NCBI RefSeq assembly: GCF_902501965.1
Contig: NZ_CABWID010000001.1
Location: 36,808-100,807 of the forward strand
DNA: 64,000 bases
Origin: Collinsella sp. AK_207A
GTDB taxonomy: Bacteria > Actinomycetota > Coriobacteriia > Coriobacteriales > Coriobacteriaceae
Direction of reading: 5' to 3'
Shown here: positions 34,496 to 43,192 of the stretch, one piece after another
How positions within the stretch are numbered: position 1 is the stretch's first letter
Layout of the letters: each line of letters starts with the position of its first letter
The notes under the pieces: model-generated
What the model saw: only the letters and a program-made list of their open reading frames with translations
Told to the model about the DNA's origin: nothing
Database searches by the model: none
Translations under genes and position numbers: made by a program

Positions 34496-37400
34496 TTACG
34501 CGTTCACAACCCTGCCGGTCGCACGGTCCAGTCGCTGGCTCACCACGCGGCTCACGCCATCCGCCTGCATGGACACGCCGTAGAGCACGTCCGCGTCCTC
34601 CATGGTACGACGCTGGTGGCTGATCACCAGCAGCTGCGTGGAGGAGCGGAGCACGTCGATGGCGCCGATGAGCTTGCTCAGGTTAGCGTCGTCGAGCGCG
34701 GCCTCCACCTCGTCCAGCACGTAGAAGGGCACGGTACGCGTGCGGTACACGGCGAAGAGCAGCGCGAGCGCCGTGAGGCTCTTCTCGCCACCGCTCATGA
34801 GCGTCATCTTGGCGATGCGCTTGCCCCGCGGCTGCGCCACGACCTCCACGCCCGTATCGGCCGGATGCTCAGGATCGGTCATCTCCAGATGGGCCTGGCC
34901 GCCCGGGAAGAGCATGGCGAAGACCTCCTGGAAGTTCTCGTCCACCTGCTTGAAGGTGGAAACGAATGCCCGGCGCATCTTGCGGTCGATGGCGGCGGTG
35001 ATCTTGGTGAGCGCGCCGCGCGCCGCCTCGAGGTCAGCGAGCTGCGACTCGACGTAGTCTGCGCGCTCGCGGAGGCGCTCGTACTCCTGGAAGGCCACCT
35101 GATTCACCGGGCCGAGGTTGTTGATCTTGACCGCCAGCTCCTCCAACTCGGCGCGCGCGGCCTCGGGGTCCTCGGGCGCGGGGAGCTGGAGGGCGTCCTC
35201 GAGCACCGTGTGGCCGTCCGCGGTGATGGCCTTGATGGCGGCCTCCACCTGGACCTCGAGCTTGCCCCGGGCCACCTTCTGCTCATTCACCTCGGCGGTA
35301 GCGGTCTCGACCTGCGCCTTGGCATCGGCGACAGCCGCCTTGGCGTCCTCGATGGTCTTCTTGAGCGAGGCGGAATCGGCCTCCTCGAGACTAGCTTGGT
35401 CGCGCAGGCGCGCAGCCCAGTCGAGCGCGCGCTCGGAAAGCGCCTCGTAGCGGCTATGGAGCGGGTCCACGCGCAGGCGGAGCACCTCGAGTGAGCGGCT
35501 CGCCTGCTCGGTGCCGCGAATGCGGCGCTCGAGTCCCTCCAAGCGACCGCGGAGCTCGGGCGCACGGGCCTCCAGGCTCCGCTGGCGCTCACGCGCCTGG
35601 GCGAGGCGCACCTTGGCATCCGAGAGACGGCCCGCAGCGGACGCGTCCTCGGCGCGCACCCGGTCGAGCTCGTCGCTGGCGTCCGCAATCTGGGCGGCGA
35701 GCGAGTCCACGCGCTCGCGGTCGTCGTCGCGGGCGGCGGTGAGCTCCTCGAGCTTGGGCTGCGCCTCGGCCACCAGGCGCGTCGCCTCGGCACGGCGATG
35801 CTCCACCTGCTCGCGCTCGGCCGTCATCTGGGATATGGAGTGCTCGAGCCGGCCGATCTCGGAGAGGGCCGACGAGCGCTCGCCGTCCAGACGCGCGATC
35901 TCTCCGGCGGCGGCATCGCGCTGCTCGCGCGCGGTGGCCACGGCGTCCTCGGCCTCGGCAACCTGGGCCGTGGCGTGATCGAGCACCGCCGCGAGCTCGG
36001 GCTCGAGCCGGACGAGCTCGCGGATGCGGCGCTTGCGCTCGAGCGCGCCCGTTGAGGCGTCCTCCGCGGACCCCACGCGCACCGCGCCGGCATAGCTCAC
36101 GCGCGCGCCCTCGGGCGTGACGTACACCACACCGGGAACGGCAGGGGCAGCGAGCGCCTCGGCGAGCGAACCGACCACGTACACGCGCCCCAGCACCGCC
36201 GCCACGGCGGCGGCATATCCATCGCGCACGGCAAGGCGCTCGACCAACCGAAAGCCCGCGGCGCCCGCTGCGGGCTCGGATACCTGCGCGGCGCGCGATA
36301 CCACGAGCGCCTCGCCGGACCGTGCGGTCTCGTCGAGGGCAAAGGAGGCCACGTCGGCGAGCTCGGTCGTGCCCTCGACCACGAAGGCATCGATATCGCT
36401 TGCGAGCAGGCCCTCCACCAGACCCTCGAGCTCGGTCGGGGCCTCGATCACATCGCCCAGGCGGGCGAGGATGCTCTCGCCGCGCGCCAGGGCAACCTTC
36501 TTCACCAGCGGGGAGGATGTGGAAGCCTCATCCAGCCTACGGAGCCCGGAGAGCTCGGAGCGGGCCTGAGCGAGTCGATCGCGCGCCTCCCCCTCTCGGG
36601 CGCGCAAAGCCGAGATCGCCTTCTGCGCGGTCTCGAGCGCGGCGACCGCCTCCTCGCGCGCGGTCCGGGCATCGGTGAGGGCGGCCTCGAGCTCCTCGGC
36701 ACGGGAACGGCGGTGCTCGAGCGAGGCGCGCACGTTCTCAACCTGGTCGTCGATCTGTTCCAAACGGGATGCGAAGAGCGCGTCCTGCTGCTCAGCCCCC
36801 GCAAGGGACTCCTTCACGCGGGCGAGCTCGAGCGAGCGGTCGTCCACGGCACGCTGCGCCTCGCGCTGCGAGCGCGTGAGCGCGGAGATGCGCTCGTCGA
36901 GCTCCACGCGACGCGCATGGAGCTCCTCGGCAGCGGGAGCGGCTGCGTCAACGTCGCGTTGGGCCACCTCGGCCGCGGCGCGCACCTCGTCGAGCTCGCG
37001 CTCCACGGCCTTCAGGTCCTCGGCCACGCGGCGGCGCTGGTGCTCGGACCCGGAGAGCGTGCTGCGCATATCGGAGAGCTGGCGCACCATGTTGCGCCCC
37101 TTCTCCTCGAGCAGGCGCATGTCCGAGCCCAGGCGGCCCACCACGTCCTGCATGTGGCGGCGGCGCTCGCCCAGGTCGCCAACGAAGAGGCCCTTCTCCT
37201 CGAGCATCACCTGGAGCTTCTCGAGCTCGCGCTCCTTCTCGGCCTGCCGGTAGCCCGCAAGCTCCAGCGCGGCGGAAGCCTCTTTGGCGGCGGTCTCCAT
37301 CTCGGCCCAGCGAGCCTGGAGCCGGCGGAGCTCGTCGACGGCGAGGATCTGCGTGAGCTCGTTGGCGCGCTCGGTAAGCTCCTGATGCCGCCGCGCCCGG

Positions 37401-38029
37401 TTCACCTGGCGCTCGAGTGGCTTCAGCTGCGCCTTGACCTCGCGGTTGATGTCCCGGGCGCGAACGAGGTGCTCGTCCATGCCCTTGATCTTCTTGAGTG
37501 CGCGCTCCTTGCGGCGCTTGTGCTTGGAGATGCCCGCGGCCTCCTCGATGAGCGCGCGGCGCTCCTCCGGGCGGCTCTGCAGGATGGCGTCGAGCTTGCC
37601 TTGGCTGATGATCGAGTGGGTGTCCTTGCCAAGGCCCGTGTCATGCAGGATGTCCTGGATATCCATCAAGCGGCAGGGACTCGCGTTGATGAGGTACTCG
37701 GACTCACCCGAGCGGTACATGCGGCGCGTGACGGCGACTTCGTCGAAGTCGACGGGCAGCAGGTGGTCCGAATTGTCGAGCACGAGCGTGACCTCGGCCA
37801 CGCCCACGGGCTGACGCGCCGAGGAACCGGAGAAGATGACGTCCTCCATGGCCTGGCCACGCAGCTGCTTGGCGCTCTGCTCGCCCAGTACCCAGAGGAT
37901 CGCGTCCGATATGTTGGACTTGCCCGACCCGTTGGGGCCCACGATCACGGTGAGCCCCGGCTCGAAGGTCATATGGGCACGGTCGGCGAACGACTTGAAT
38001 CCCTTGAGCGTGAGCGACTTCAGATACAT
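34496..38029 (-). CDS. smc: chromosome segregation protein SMC
   Basis: SMC forms a dimeric ring ATPase that organises and segregates chromosomes with ScpAB. The 1177-residue protein has the N-terminal Walker A GPNGSGKSN in VGPNGSGKSNISDAILWVLGEQS, long coiled coils on either side of a hinge (about 500-660, with VYVTPEGARVSYAG), and the C-terminal signature LMSGGEKSLTALALLFAV followed by Walker B VLDEVEAALDDAN. Length is normal. It starts 3 bases after the rnc stop, so the two are translationally close. Confidence 0.96.
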   Translation of the reverse strand: MYLKSLTLKGFKSFADRAHMTFEPGLTVIVGPNGSGKSNISDAILWVLGEQSAKQLRGQAMEDVIFSGSSARQPVGVAEVTLVLDNSDHLLPVDFDEVAVTRRMYRSGESEYLINASPCRLMDIQDILHDTGLGKDTHSIISQGKLDAILQSRPEERRALIEEAAGISKHKRRKERALKKIKGMDEHLVRARDINREVKAQLKPLERQVNRARRHQELTERANELTQILAVDELRRLQARWAEMETAAKEASAALELAGYRQAEKERELEKLQVMLEEKGLFVGDLGERRRHMQDVVGRLGSDMRLLEEKGRNMVRQLSDMRSTLSGSEHQRRRVAEDLKAVERELDEVRAAAEVAQRDVDAAAPAAEELHARRVELDERISALTRSQREAQRAVDDRSLELARVKESLAGAEQQDALFASRLEQIDDQVENVRASLEHRRSRAEELEAALTDARTAREEAVAALETAQKAISALRAREGEARDRLAQARSELSGLRRLDEASTSSPLVKKVALARGESILARLGDVIEAPTELEGLVEGLLASDIDAFVVEGTTELADVASFALDETARSGEALVVSRAAQVSEPAAGAAGFRLVERLAVRDGYAAAVAAVLGRVYVVGSLAEALAAPAVPGVVYVTPEGARVSYAGAVRVGSAEDASTGALERKRRIRELVRLEPELAAVLDHATAQVAEAEDAVATAREQRDAAAGEIARLDGERSSALSEIGRLEHSISQMTAEREQVEHRRAEATRLVAEAQPKLEELTAARDDDRERVDSLAAQIADASDELDRVRAEDASAAGRLSDAKVRLAQARERQRSLEARAPELRGRLEGLERRIRGTEQASRSLEVLRLRVDPLHSRYEALSERALDWAARLRDQASLEEADSASLKKTIEDAKAAVADAKAQVETATAEVNEQKVARGKLEVQVEAAIKAITADGHTVLEDALQLPAPEDPEAARAELEELAVKINNLGPVNQVAFQEYERLRERADYVESQLADLEAARGALTKITAAIDRKMRRAFVSTFKQVDENFQEVFAMLFPGGQAHLEMTDPEHPADTGVEVVAQPRGKRIAKMTLMSGGEKSLTALALLFAVYRTRTVPFYVLDEVEAALDDANLSKLIGAIDVLRSSTQLLVISHQRRTMEDADVLYGVSMQADGVSRVVSQRLDRATGRVVNA

Positions 38030-38032
38030 GCG

Positions 38033-38758
38033 CTACCCGTTTTTCCGCTCGAGGATGACGCCGTCCTTCGTGTATCCCAAGCGCTCGAGGGCGTCGAGCG
38101 CGGCAGCCGCCTCGGCCTCCTTCTTAGAGGAACCCGAGCCCCGCCCCTCGCGCACGCCGTTCAGCAGCGTGACGGCGGTGAACACGGGCTCGTGCGCGGG
38201 CCCGGAGACGTCCACCAGCTTGTACGACGGCGTGCCAAGGCCATCTCCCTGCGCGACCTCTTGGAAATAGCTCTTAGGATTGGCGGGGTGCTCGGCGCGA
38301 TCGTCGGCGAGATGCGGCTTCAGCGTGCGCATGATGAAAGCCTCGGCATCGTCCCAACCGCCGTCGAGGTAGAGGGCGCCCACCAGGCTCTCGTACACGT
38401 TCTCGAGCGCGGAGTGCATGCCGCGGGCCGAGGTCCCCAGCTCGGAGGGACCAAAGATGATGCACTGGTCGATACCAAGCTCGAGGCCAACGTCGGAAAG
38501 CGTCTGACCCGCCACGAGGGAGACCTTCAGCCGCGTGAGCTTGCCTTCATCGAAGTGGGGATAGGATTTGAAGAGTGCGATGGCGACCACGGCACCGAGC
38601 ACCGAGTCGCCAAGGAACTCAAGGCGCTCGTAGCTGGCCGAGACGGGTTGCCCTTCCACGGCCGAGGGATGGGTGATAGCGCTCCGGAGCAGGTCGTGGT
38701 CCTTAAATTCATGGCCGACGATGCGCTCCGCGCGAGCGAGTTTCTCTGCGATGGACAA
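38033..38758 (-). CDS. rnc: ribonuclease III
   Basis: RNase III cuts double-stranded RNA, including rRNA precursors. The 241-residue protein has the nuclease signature ERLEFLGDSVLG (44-55) with its metal-binding Glu and Asp, LENVYESLVGALYLDGG with the second acidic pair, and a C-terminal double-stranded-RNA-binding domain (about 165-235). It lies between acpP and smc, starting a few bases after acpP ends, which is the usual actinobacterial order. Confidence 0.95.
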   Translation of the reverse strand: MSIAEKLARAERIVGHEFKDHDLLRSAITHPSAVEGQPVSASYERLEFLGDSVLGAVVAIALFKSYPHFDEGKLTRLKVSLVAGQTLSDVGLELGIDQCIIFGPSELGTSARGMHSALENVYESLVGALYLDGGWDDAEAFIMRTLKPHLADDRAEHPANPKSYFQEVAQGDGLGTPSYKLVDVSGPAHEPVFTAVTLLNGVREGRGSGSSKKEAEAAAALDALERLGYTKDGVILERKNG

Positions 38759-38764
38759 GGGGGC

Positions 38765-39007
38765 TTAGGCCTCCTGAGCGGACTCGATGGCGTCCACGGC
38801 GTCGGCAACGGAATTGATGGCCGCGAGCTTGTCGTCATCGATCTCGAGATCGAACTCGTCCTCCATGGCTGTCACGAGCTGCAGGCGGTCGAGCGAGTCG
38901 GCGTCAAGGTCGTCGAACGTGGTCTCCTCCGTGATCTCGTCGGCATCCACGCCGAGCACGTCGCTGGCGATATCGCGAACCTTCTCCAGAATCTCCGTGC
39001 GCTCCAT
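38765..39007 (-). CDS. acpP: acyl carrier protein
   Basis: An 80-residue acyl carrier protein. The phosphopantetheine attachment serine is Ser38 in DADSLDRLQL, and the protein is strongly acidic with four predicted helices. The ATG at 39007 follows AAAGGAG; the frame upstream is not coding. It lies between plsX and rnc and carries acyl chains for fatty acid and phospholipid synthesis, matching plsX upstream. Confidence 0.94.
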   Translation of the reverse strand: MERTEILEKVRDIASDVLGVDADEITEETTFDDLDADSLDRLQLVTAMEDEFDLEIDDDKLAAINSVADAVDAIESAQEA

Positions 39008-39082
39008 CAGGGCTCCTTTTGCGGTGGTTGAACAAAGTCTCTTGGATGATACCCGCAACGAGGGCGAGGCTCAACCGAAACC

Positions 39083-40114
39083 CTACCCCACCACGTTCGG
39101 CATCGAGGAGGCGACGCGTTGAACGAGCCCGGCGCGCACGGCCTGGGCCGTGGCGAGGGCGCCGTTCTTGACGGCCTCCACGCTCGTGGCACCGTGGCCG
39201 ATGAGCACCACGCCGTGAAGGCCCAGCAAGATGGCACCGCCGCGCGCGTCACCCGAGAGTTTGTCCTTGATGCCGTGCAGCGCGTCCTTGATGAGCAACG
39301 CGGCGATCTTGCCCTTGAGGGAACCCAGGAGCGTCGTCTTCATCTCGCCGAGGAGCAGCTTGGCGGCACCCTCGGTCGCCTTGAGCGCAACGTTGCCGGT
39401 AAAGCCGTCGCAGACCACCACGTCGACGTTGCCCGAGGTGAGGTCACCGCCCTCGCAGTTGCCGGCGAACCCGGGCACCCGCTCTGCCATGAGCGGGTAG
39501 CACCGCTTGGTGAAGGCGGAGCCCTTGTGCTCCTCCGTGCCGTTGGAGAGAAGCCCCACCCGCGGGTGCTCGATGCCCAGAACGGCCGTGGCGTACGCCG
39601 AGCCCATCTGGGCGAAGCGGACCATGTCCTCGGGCTCAACATCGGGCGAGCCGCCCATATCGCAGAAGACGGTCAGGCCACCGGCCCGATTGGGCAGGGC
39701 CGAGGTGATGCAGGGACGGATGGGCCGACGCTTGCCGTCCGAACCGAGAACTTTCTCGGGCGTGACGTAGGCGGTCGCGGCCGCGACGATCGCGCCCGTG
39801 GAGCCGGCGGAGAAGAAACCCTGCGCCCGACCCTTCTTGACGGCGCGGCAACCCAGGACGATCGAGCTCTTGCGCTTGCGCATGACGGCCTCGATGGGGT
39901 CGTCGCCCATTCCGATCGCCTGCTCGGCGATAAGCGGCAGGGCCCGCTCATACTCGTTGCAGAAGGGCGCCACGAGATCGGCGGGGCCGGCGGCAAGAAT
40001 GGTGAGCGCTGGGTCGGCCGCGAGCGCCGCGGCGATGCCGTCGAGCACCACCTGGGGAGGCTCGTCTCCGCCCATTACGTCTACGACGACGGTGACCTGA
40101 TCCTGAGACGCCAT
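39083..40114 (-). CDS. plsX: phosphate acyltransferase PlsX
   Basis: PlsX converts acyl-ACP to acyl phosphate, the first committed donor for phospholipid synthesis. The 343-residue protein shows DVMGGDEPPQVVLDGIAAAL near the N terminus, SSIVLGCRAVKKGRAQGFFSAGSTGAI, and the C-terminal CDGFTGNVALKATEGAAKLL. It lies between rpmF and acpP on the same strand, as in many bacteria. Confidence 0.95.
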   Translation of the reverse strand: MASQDQVTVVVDVMGGDEPPQVVLDGIAAALAADPALTILAAGPADLVAPFCNEYERALPLIAEQAIGMGDDPIEAVMRKRKSSIVLGCRAVKKGRAQGFFSAGSTGAIVAAATAYVTPEKVLGSDGKRRPIRPCITSALPNRAGGLTVFCDMGGSPDVEPEDMVRFAQMGSAYATAVLGIEHPRVGLLSNGTEEHKGSAFTKRCYPLMAERVPGFAGNCEGGDLTSGNVDVVVCDGFTGNVALKATEGAAKLLLGEMKTTLLGSLKGKIAALLIKDALHGIKDKLSGDARGGAILLGLHGVVLIGHGATSVEAVKNGALATAQAVRAGLVQRVASSMPNVVG

Positions 40115-40219
40115 GAGCGGCCTTTCTCTCGCAACGGGCGAGCGCCCGTCCTCCGTATAGCAAAATGGCCAGCTCAGATGAGCCGGCCATCAGCGATGCA
40201 AAAACTCGGGGTCATCGAG

Positions 40220-40399
40220 CTAGTCGACGACGATGACCTCGCGGCCCTTGTAGTACCCGCAGTTGAGGCAAACGTGATGCGGCAGCTTCACGGCACCGCA
40301 ACGGGGGCACGTGGACTTGGCCGGAGCGCTGATCTTCATGTTTGCAGAGCGGCGGGAATGAGTCTTCGCACGGCCCTTCTTTTGCTTAGGTACTGGCAT
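40220..40399 (-). CDS. rpmF: 50S ribosomal protein L32
   Basis: A 59-residue protein beginning MPVPKQKKGRAKTHSRRS, the usual L32 N terminus, followed by a zinc-ribbon CPRCG and CLNCG with the end GYYKGREVIVVD. The start at 40399 has an AGAGAGG site. It heads the rpmF-plsX-acpP-rnc-smc-ftsY string. The YceD/DUF177 gene that often precedes rpmF is absent here. Confidence 0.96.
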   Translation of the reverse strand: MPVPKQKKGRAKTHSRRSANMKISAPAKSTCPRCGAVKLPHHVCLNCGYYKGREVIVVD

Positions 40400-40450
40400 G
40401 TTGACCTCTCTTTACTTACTTTACCTGGCGGTGTTTACGCGCAGAGACCG

Positions 40451-40478
40451 ATGATAGCACAGGGTAAAACTCTGTAAA
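40451..40478 (-). promoter_or_regulatory. promoter of the rpmF operon
   Basis: On the minus strand TTTACA (40478-40473) and TATCAT (40456-40451) are 16 bases apart, about 50 bases before the rpmF start. The fit to a vegetative sigma-factor promoter is good. Confidence 0.6.
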
Positions 40479-40653
40479 GTGGATTTCTCGCCCTGCAAAC
40501 ACCGTTCACATGCTGGCCATTTCTCGGCTTTCATCATACCGAAACCGATGAAGAGCGCCTTCGTAAACGTTTGGACAGTTTTCCGCACGCGCGCCCTGCC
40601 TCGCTCGCTTTGGGTATAACCCACCCAAGCATGACCCGGCGAAAGGAGTTCCC

Positions 40654-41025
40654 ATGCTTGACCATATCAGCATCCACGTGAAGAACATCGGCATCATGGC
40701 CGCGTACTACGAGCGCGTGCTCTCCACCGTCGGATACCGGAAGGGGATCGAGTATCCCGGCGGCGTCCAGTTCGTGAACGACGAGGACGGCGATGCCGTC
40801 TGGCTCTCCCCCGCTAAGGAGGGCACGGTGCCGGACCCCTCGCACTTTGCCTGGCGCGCAAAGGACGTTCATCAGGTCAAGGCCTTCTACGCCGCGGCGC
40901 TCGAGGGCGGACGAGACAACGGCGCGCCCGGACCGCGCGACTACGAACCCGGCTACTACGCCTGCTTCGTCCACGACCCCGAGGGCAACAACATCGAGGC
41001 CGTGCTCCACGGGTACGAAGGGTGA
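40654..41025 (+). CDS. VOC/glyoxalase-superfamily protein
   Basis: A 123-residue vicinal-oxygen-chelate fold protein: HISIHVKNIGIMAAYYERVLSTVGY opens it and DPEGNNIEAVLHGYEG closes it, both typical. Predicted metal ligands are His4 or His8 in the first half and Glu in the NNIEAV end. The small size is that of a single glyoxalase/dioxygenase module; substrate is unknown. GAAAGGAG precedes the ATG, and a TATAAC box lies about 40 bases upstream. It is divergent from rpmF. Confidence 0.85.
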   Translation: MLDHISIHVKNIGIMAAYYERVLSTVGYRKGIEYPGGVQFVNDEDGDAVWLSPAKEGTVPDPSHFAWRAKDVHQVKAFYAAALEGGRDNGAPGPRDYEPGYYACFVHDPEGNNIEAVLHGYEG

Positions 41026-41075
41026 CCGCAGACGATAGAGCGTCATAGGCAGCAGCGATACACGATGCCACGAAC

Positions 41076-41230
41076 ATGATGCTCACGAGCACGCTCAATG
41101 AGCTTGAGGAATATGGCCTCGTCGACCGCAAGCAGTACTACGCCGTCGATCCGGGCATGCGCCGCGTCGCCTTCTCAGACGCCAATCGGGACGCCGGTCG
41201 ACTTCTTGAAAACGTCGTCCATCTTGAACT
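41076..41230 (+). pseudogene. chimeric remnant: HxlR regulator fragment joined to a DUF4143 ATPase fragment
   Basis: The frame from 41076 reads MLTSTLNELEEYGLVDRKQY, which is the recognition-wing part of an HxlR/MarR-type regulator (MLTxTLxELEExGLVxR). It continues directly with YAVDPGMRRV and then RDAGRLLENVVHLEL, the DUF4143 part of AAA_14-type ATPases. The two do not belong together and both are short. It is a fusion of two gene fragments left by deletions, not a working gene. Confidence 0.6.
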
Positions 41231-41311
41231 CCCGTGGCGCGAAGGGTCGATACTCATGGGCCGGGAAGCCACAGGCGAGGTCGATCATTCTGAAACTACA
41301 GTCTCCTCTCC

Positions 41312-41350
41312 TTGACTTGAGACCAATGTGATATCACAATGGTCTCAGCA
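41312..41350 (+). promoter_or_regulatory. SPFH promoter with a 28-bp near-perfect palindromic operator
   Basis: Positions 41319-41346 form a palindrome with core TGTGATATCACA flanked by GAGACCA and TGGTCTC; only one base pair is off. TTGACT (41312-41317) lies just before it, with the expected -10 (41335-41340) inside the palindrome. A repressor bound here would block the promoter of the downstream SPFH and ribbon-helix-helix genes; the latter's product is a natural candidate for it. Confidence 0.75.
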
Positions 41351-41446
41351 TCGCAGGAGGCGATGCAGCGGGGCACGGCCCCCCCCCGACTCATAACGGA
41401 GCCGCATGCGACGCTCAACGCGCGCATGCATTCGAAAGGAGCTCTC

Positions 41447-42463
41447 ATGAGCGTCTCTTCCGCCAACACCGTCAATGTCGAGCGCCCGTTCAAGGCAAGG
41501 CGCGGCTGGGGCATGCTCGTGGCCCTGCTGGTCCTTCTCGTCCTTCTCATCGCACTCGTGGTCTTCGCGGGCATGAACGTCGGCTCATACCCCGAGGACT
41601 CGGTTCCCGCCGGCGCCGGCCTTGCGCTCGCGGCATCCATCGTCCTTCTCTGCCTCTGGTCCATCCCCGCCATGGGTTTCTTCACCGTGCAGCCCGGCCA
41701 AGCGCGCGTCTGTATCCTGTTCGGCACGTACAAGGGCACGGTGCGCGACAGCGGCTTCTTCTGGGCGAACCCCTTCTTCAGCCGCACGCTCGGCAACCAG
41801 AATGCCTCGTCACTCGCCGAGCAGCTCTACTCGCTTGGCAACAAGACCAGTAAGGGCCTCTCCACCACCGTGTCCGTGCGCGCCCGCACGCTCAACGGCG
41901 ACAAGCTCAAGGTCAACGACCGCATGGGCAATCCCATCGAGATCGCGAGCGTCGTGGTCTGGCACGTGGCCGACACTGCCCGCGCCCTCTTTGACGTGGA
42001 CCATTACCCCAGCTACGTGTCTATGCAGGCCGAGACGGCGCTGCGCCACGTGGCAAGCGTCTACGCCTACGACCACATGGAGGACGACGACGCCTCCAAC
42101 CAGTCAATCACGCTGCGCTCCGACATCGAGGAGGTCTCCGAAACCCTCAAGGCCGAGCTCGACCGCCGTCTTGCCCCAGCAGGCGTAGCCGTGGACGACG
42201 CGCGCCTCACCCACCTCGCCTACGCGCCGGAGATCGCGCCGGCGATGCTCCGCCGCCAACAGGCAGAGGCCGTCATCGCCGCTCGCAAGAAGATCGTCGA
42301 GGGTGCCGTCTCCATGGTGGACATGGCGGTGACCAAGCTCTCCGAGGACGGCGTGCTCGACCTGGACGACGAGCGCAAGGCGGCCATGGCCTCGAACCTC
42401 ATGGTGGTGCTCTGCGGCGAGTCCGAGGCGCAGCCCGTGGTCAACACCGGATCGCTGTACTAA
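41447..42463 (+). CDS. SPFH/band 7 domain membrane protein
   Basis: A 338-residue protein with two membrane spans near the N terminus (about 18-40 and 52-76) followed by an SPFH/band-7 domain: FTVQPGQARVCILFGTYKGTV opens it, and the DRRLAPAGVAVDDARLTHLAYAP segment is the usual band-7 pattern. Then a coiled-coil helix with Ala/Arg repeats. Such proteins form membrane microdomain scaffolds. AAAGGAG precedes the ATG at 41447. The promoter has a strong palindrome, and a ribbon-helix-helix gene follows 11 bases after. Confidence 0.85.
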   Translation: MSVSSANTVNVERPFKARRGWGMLVALLVLLVLLIALVVFAGMNVGSYPEDSVPAGAGLALAASIVLLCLWSIPAMGFFTVQPGQARVCILFGTYKGTVRDSGFFWANPFFSRTLGNQNASSLAEQLYSLGNKTSKGLSTTVSVRARTLNGDKLKVNDRMGNPIEIASVVVWHVADTARALFDVDHYPSYVSMQAETALRHVASVYAYDHMEDDDASNQSITLRSDIEEVSETLKAELDRRLAPAGVAVDDARLTHLAYAPEIAPAMLRRQQAEAVIAARKKIVEGAVSMVDMAVTKLSEDGVLDLDDERKAAMASNLMVVLCGESEAQPVVNTGSLY

Positions 42464-42474
42464 GCTCGAGTCCC

Positions 42475-42657
42475 ATGGCACGCAAGCAATATCCCCTCCG
42501 CATAGACCCCGAGATCTGGGCCGCCATCCAGCAATGGGCGGACGATGAGATGCGCAGCGCCAACGGCCAGATCGAATGGATGCTGCGCGAGTCACTCAAG
42601 CGGGCGGGCCGGCTGCCGAAGAAGGACGCGCGCGAACCGGATGGCGAATCCAAATAA
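42475..42657 (+). CDS. Arc-like ribbon-helix-helix protein
   Basis: A 60-residue protein: KQYPLRIDPEIWAAIQQWADDEMRSANGQIEWMLRESLKR. The strand YPLRID, then helix, then SANGQIEWMLRESL, is the Arc/MetJ ribbon-helix-helix pattern, and the QIEWMLRESL helix is near-identical in Arc-type antitoxins. It is likely to bind DNA as a dimer. It lies 11 bases after the SPFH gene, a recurring pair. I infer that it represses the palindrome at 41319-41346. Confidence 0.8.
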   Translation: MARKQYPLRIDPEIWAAIQQWADDEMRSANGQIEWMLRESLKRAGRLPKKDAREPDGESK

Positions 42658-42693
42658 CCGGAGCTTAGGGACGCCTGGAACGGAGGGGCACGC

Positions 42694-43170
42694 ATGAAGT
42701 TCACCGTCATAGCCGTGGGCAAGCTGAAGGAGCGGTTCTGGAAGGACGCCTGCGAGGAGTATCTCAAGCGGCTGCAGCCGTATGCAAAGACGGTCGTGCG
42801 CGAGGTCGCCGACATTGACCCGGCCAAAGCCGGCGGCATAGAGGCCGCGCGCGAGAAAGAGGGGGCGGCCATCTGCGCCGCCCTCGACGCCCTGGGGTCG
42901 GCGCACATGACGCTGCTCGACATCGGCGGACGCGAGCGCTCGAGCGAGGATCTGTCGCGGCGGCTCGACACGCTGGCGCTGGGCGGCGCGAACAGCTTTG
43001 CCTTTGTGATCGGCGGGTCAGACGGCGTAAGCGAGGCGGTGCGCCGGCGCGCGAACGAGACGCTCTCGTTCGGACCCATCACGCTGCCGCACAACCTCGC
43101 GCGCGTCGTTTTGCTCGAGCAGCTGTACCGCGCGCAGAAGATCTCGCGCGGCGAGCCATATCACAAGTAG
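42694..43170 (+). CDS. rlmH: 23S rRNA (pseudouridine1915-N3)-methyltransferase RlmH
   Basis: RlmH is a SPOUT methyltransferase acting on 23S rRNA helix 69. The 158-residue protein starts MKFTVIAVGKLKERFWKDACEEYLKRL, has the SAM site FVIGGSDGVSEAV and the ending HNLARVVLLEQLYRAQKISRGEPYHK, which are the family marks. A GGAGGGG site precedes the ATG. The pseudouridine it methylates is made by an RluD-type enzyme, one of which is encoded at 11940-12950. Confidence 0.95.
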   Translation: MKFTVIAVGKLKERFWKDACEEYLKRLQPYAKTVVREVADIDPAKAGGIEAAREKEGAAICAALDALGSAHMTLLDIGGRERSSEDLSRRLDTLALGGANSFAFVIGGSDGVSEAVRRRANETLSFGPITLPHNLARVVLLEQLYRAQKISRGEPYHK

Positions 43171-43192
43171 GCGAGTTCGTCTATCTCACGCC

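Noticed and set aside
33515..39031. Two long plus-strand open frames antisense to ftsY, smc, rnc and acpP
   Set aside because: Shadow frames; the minus-strand genes have full family motifs.
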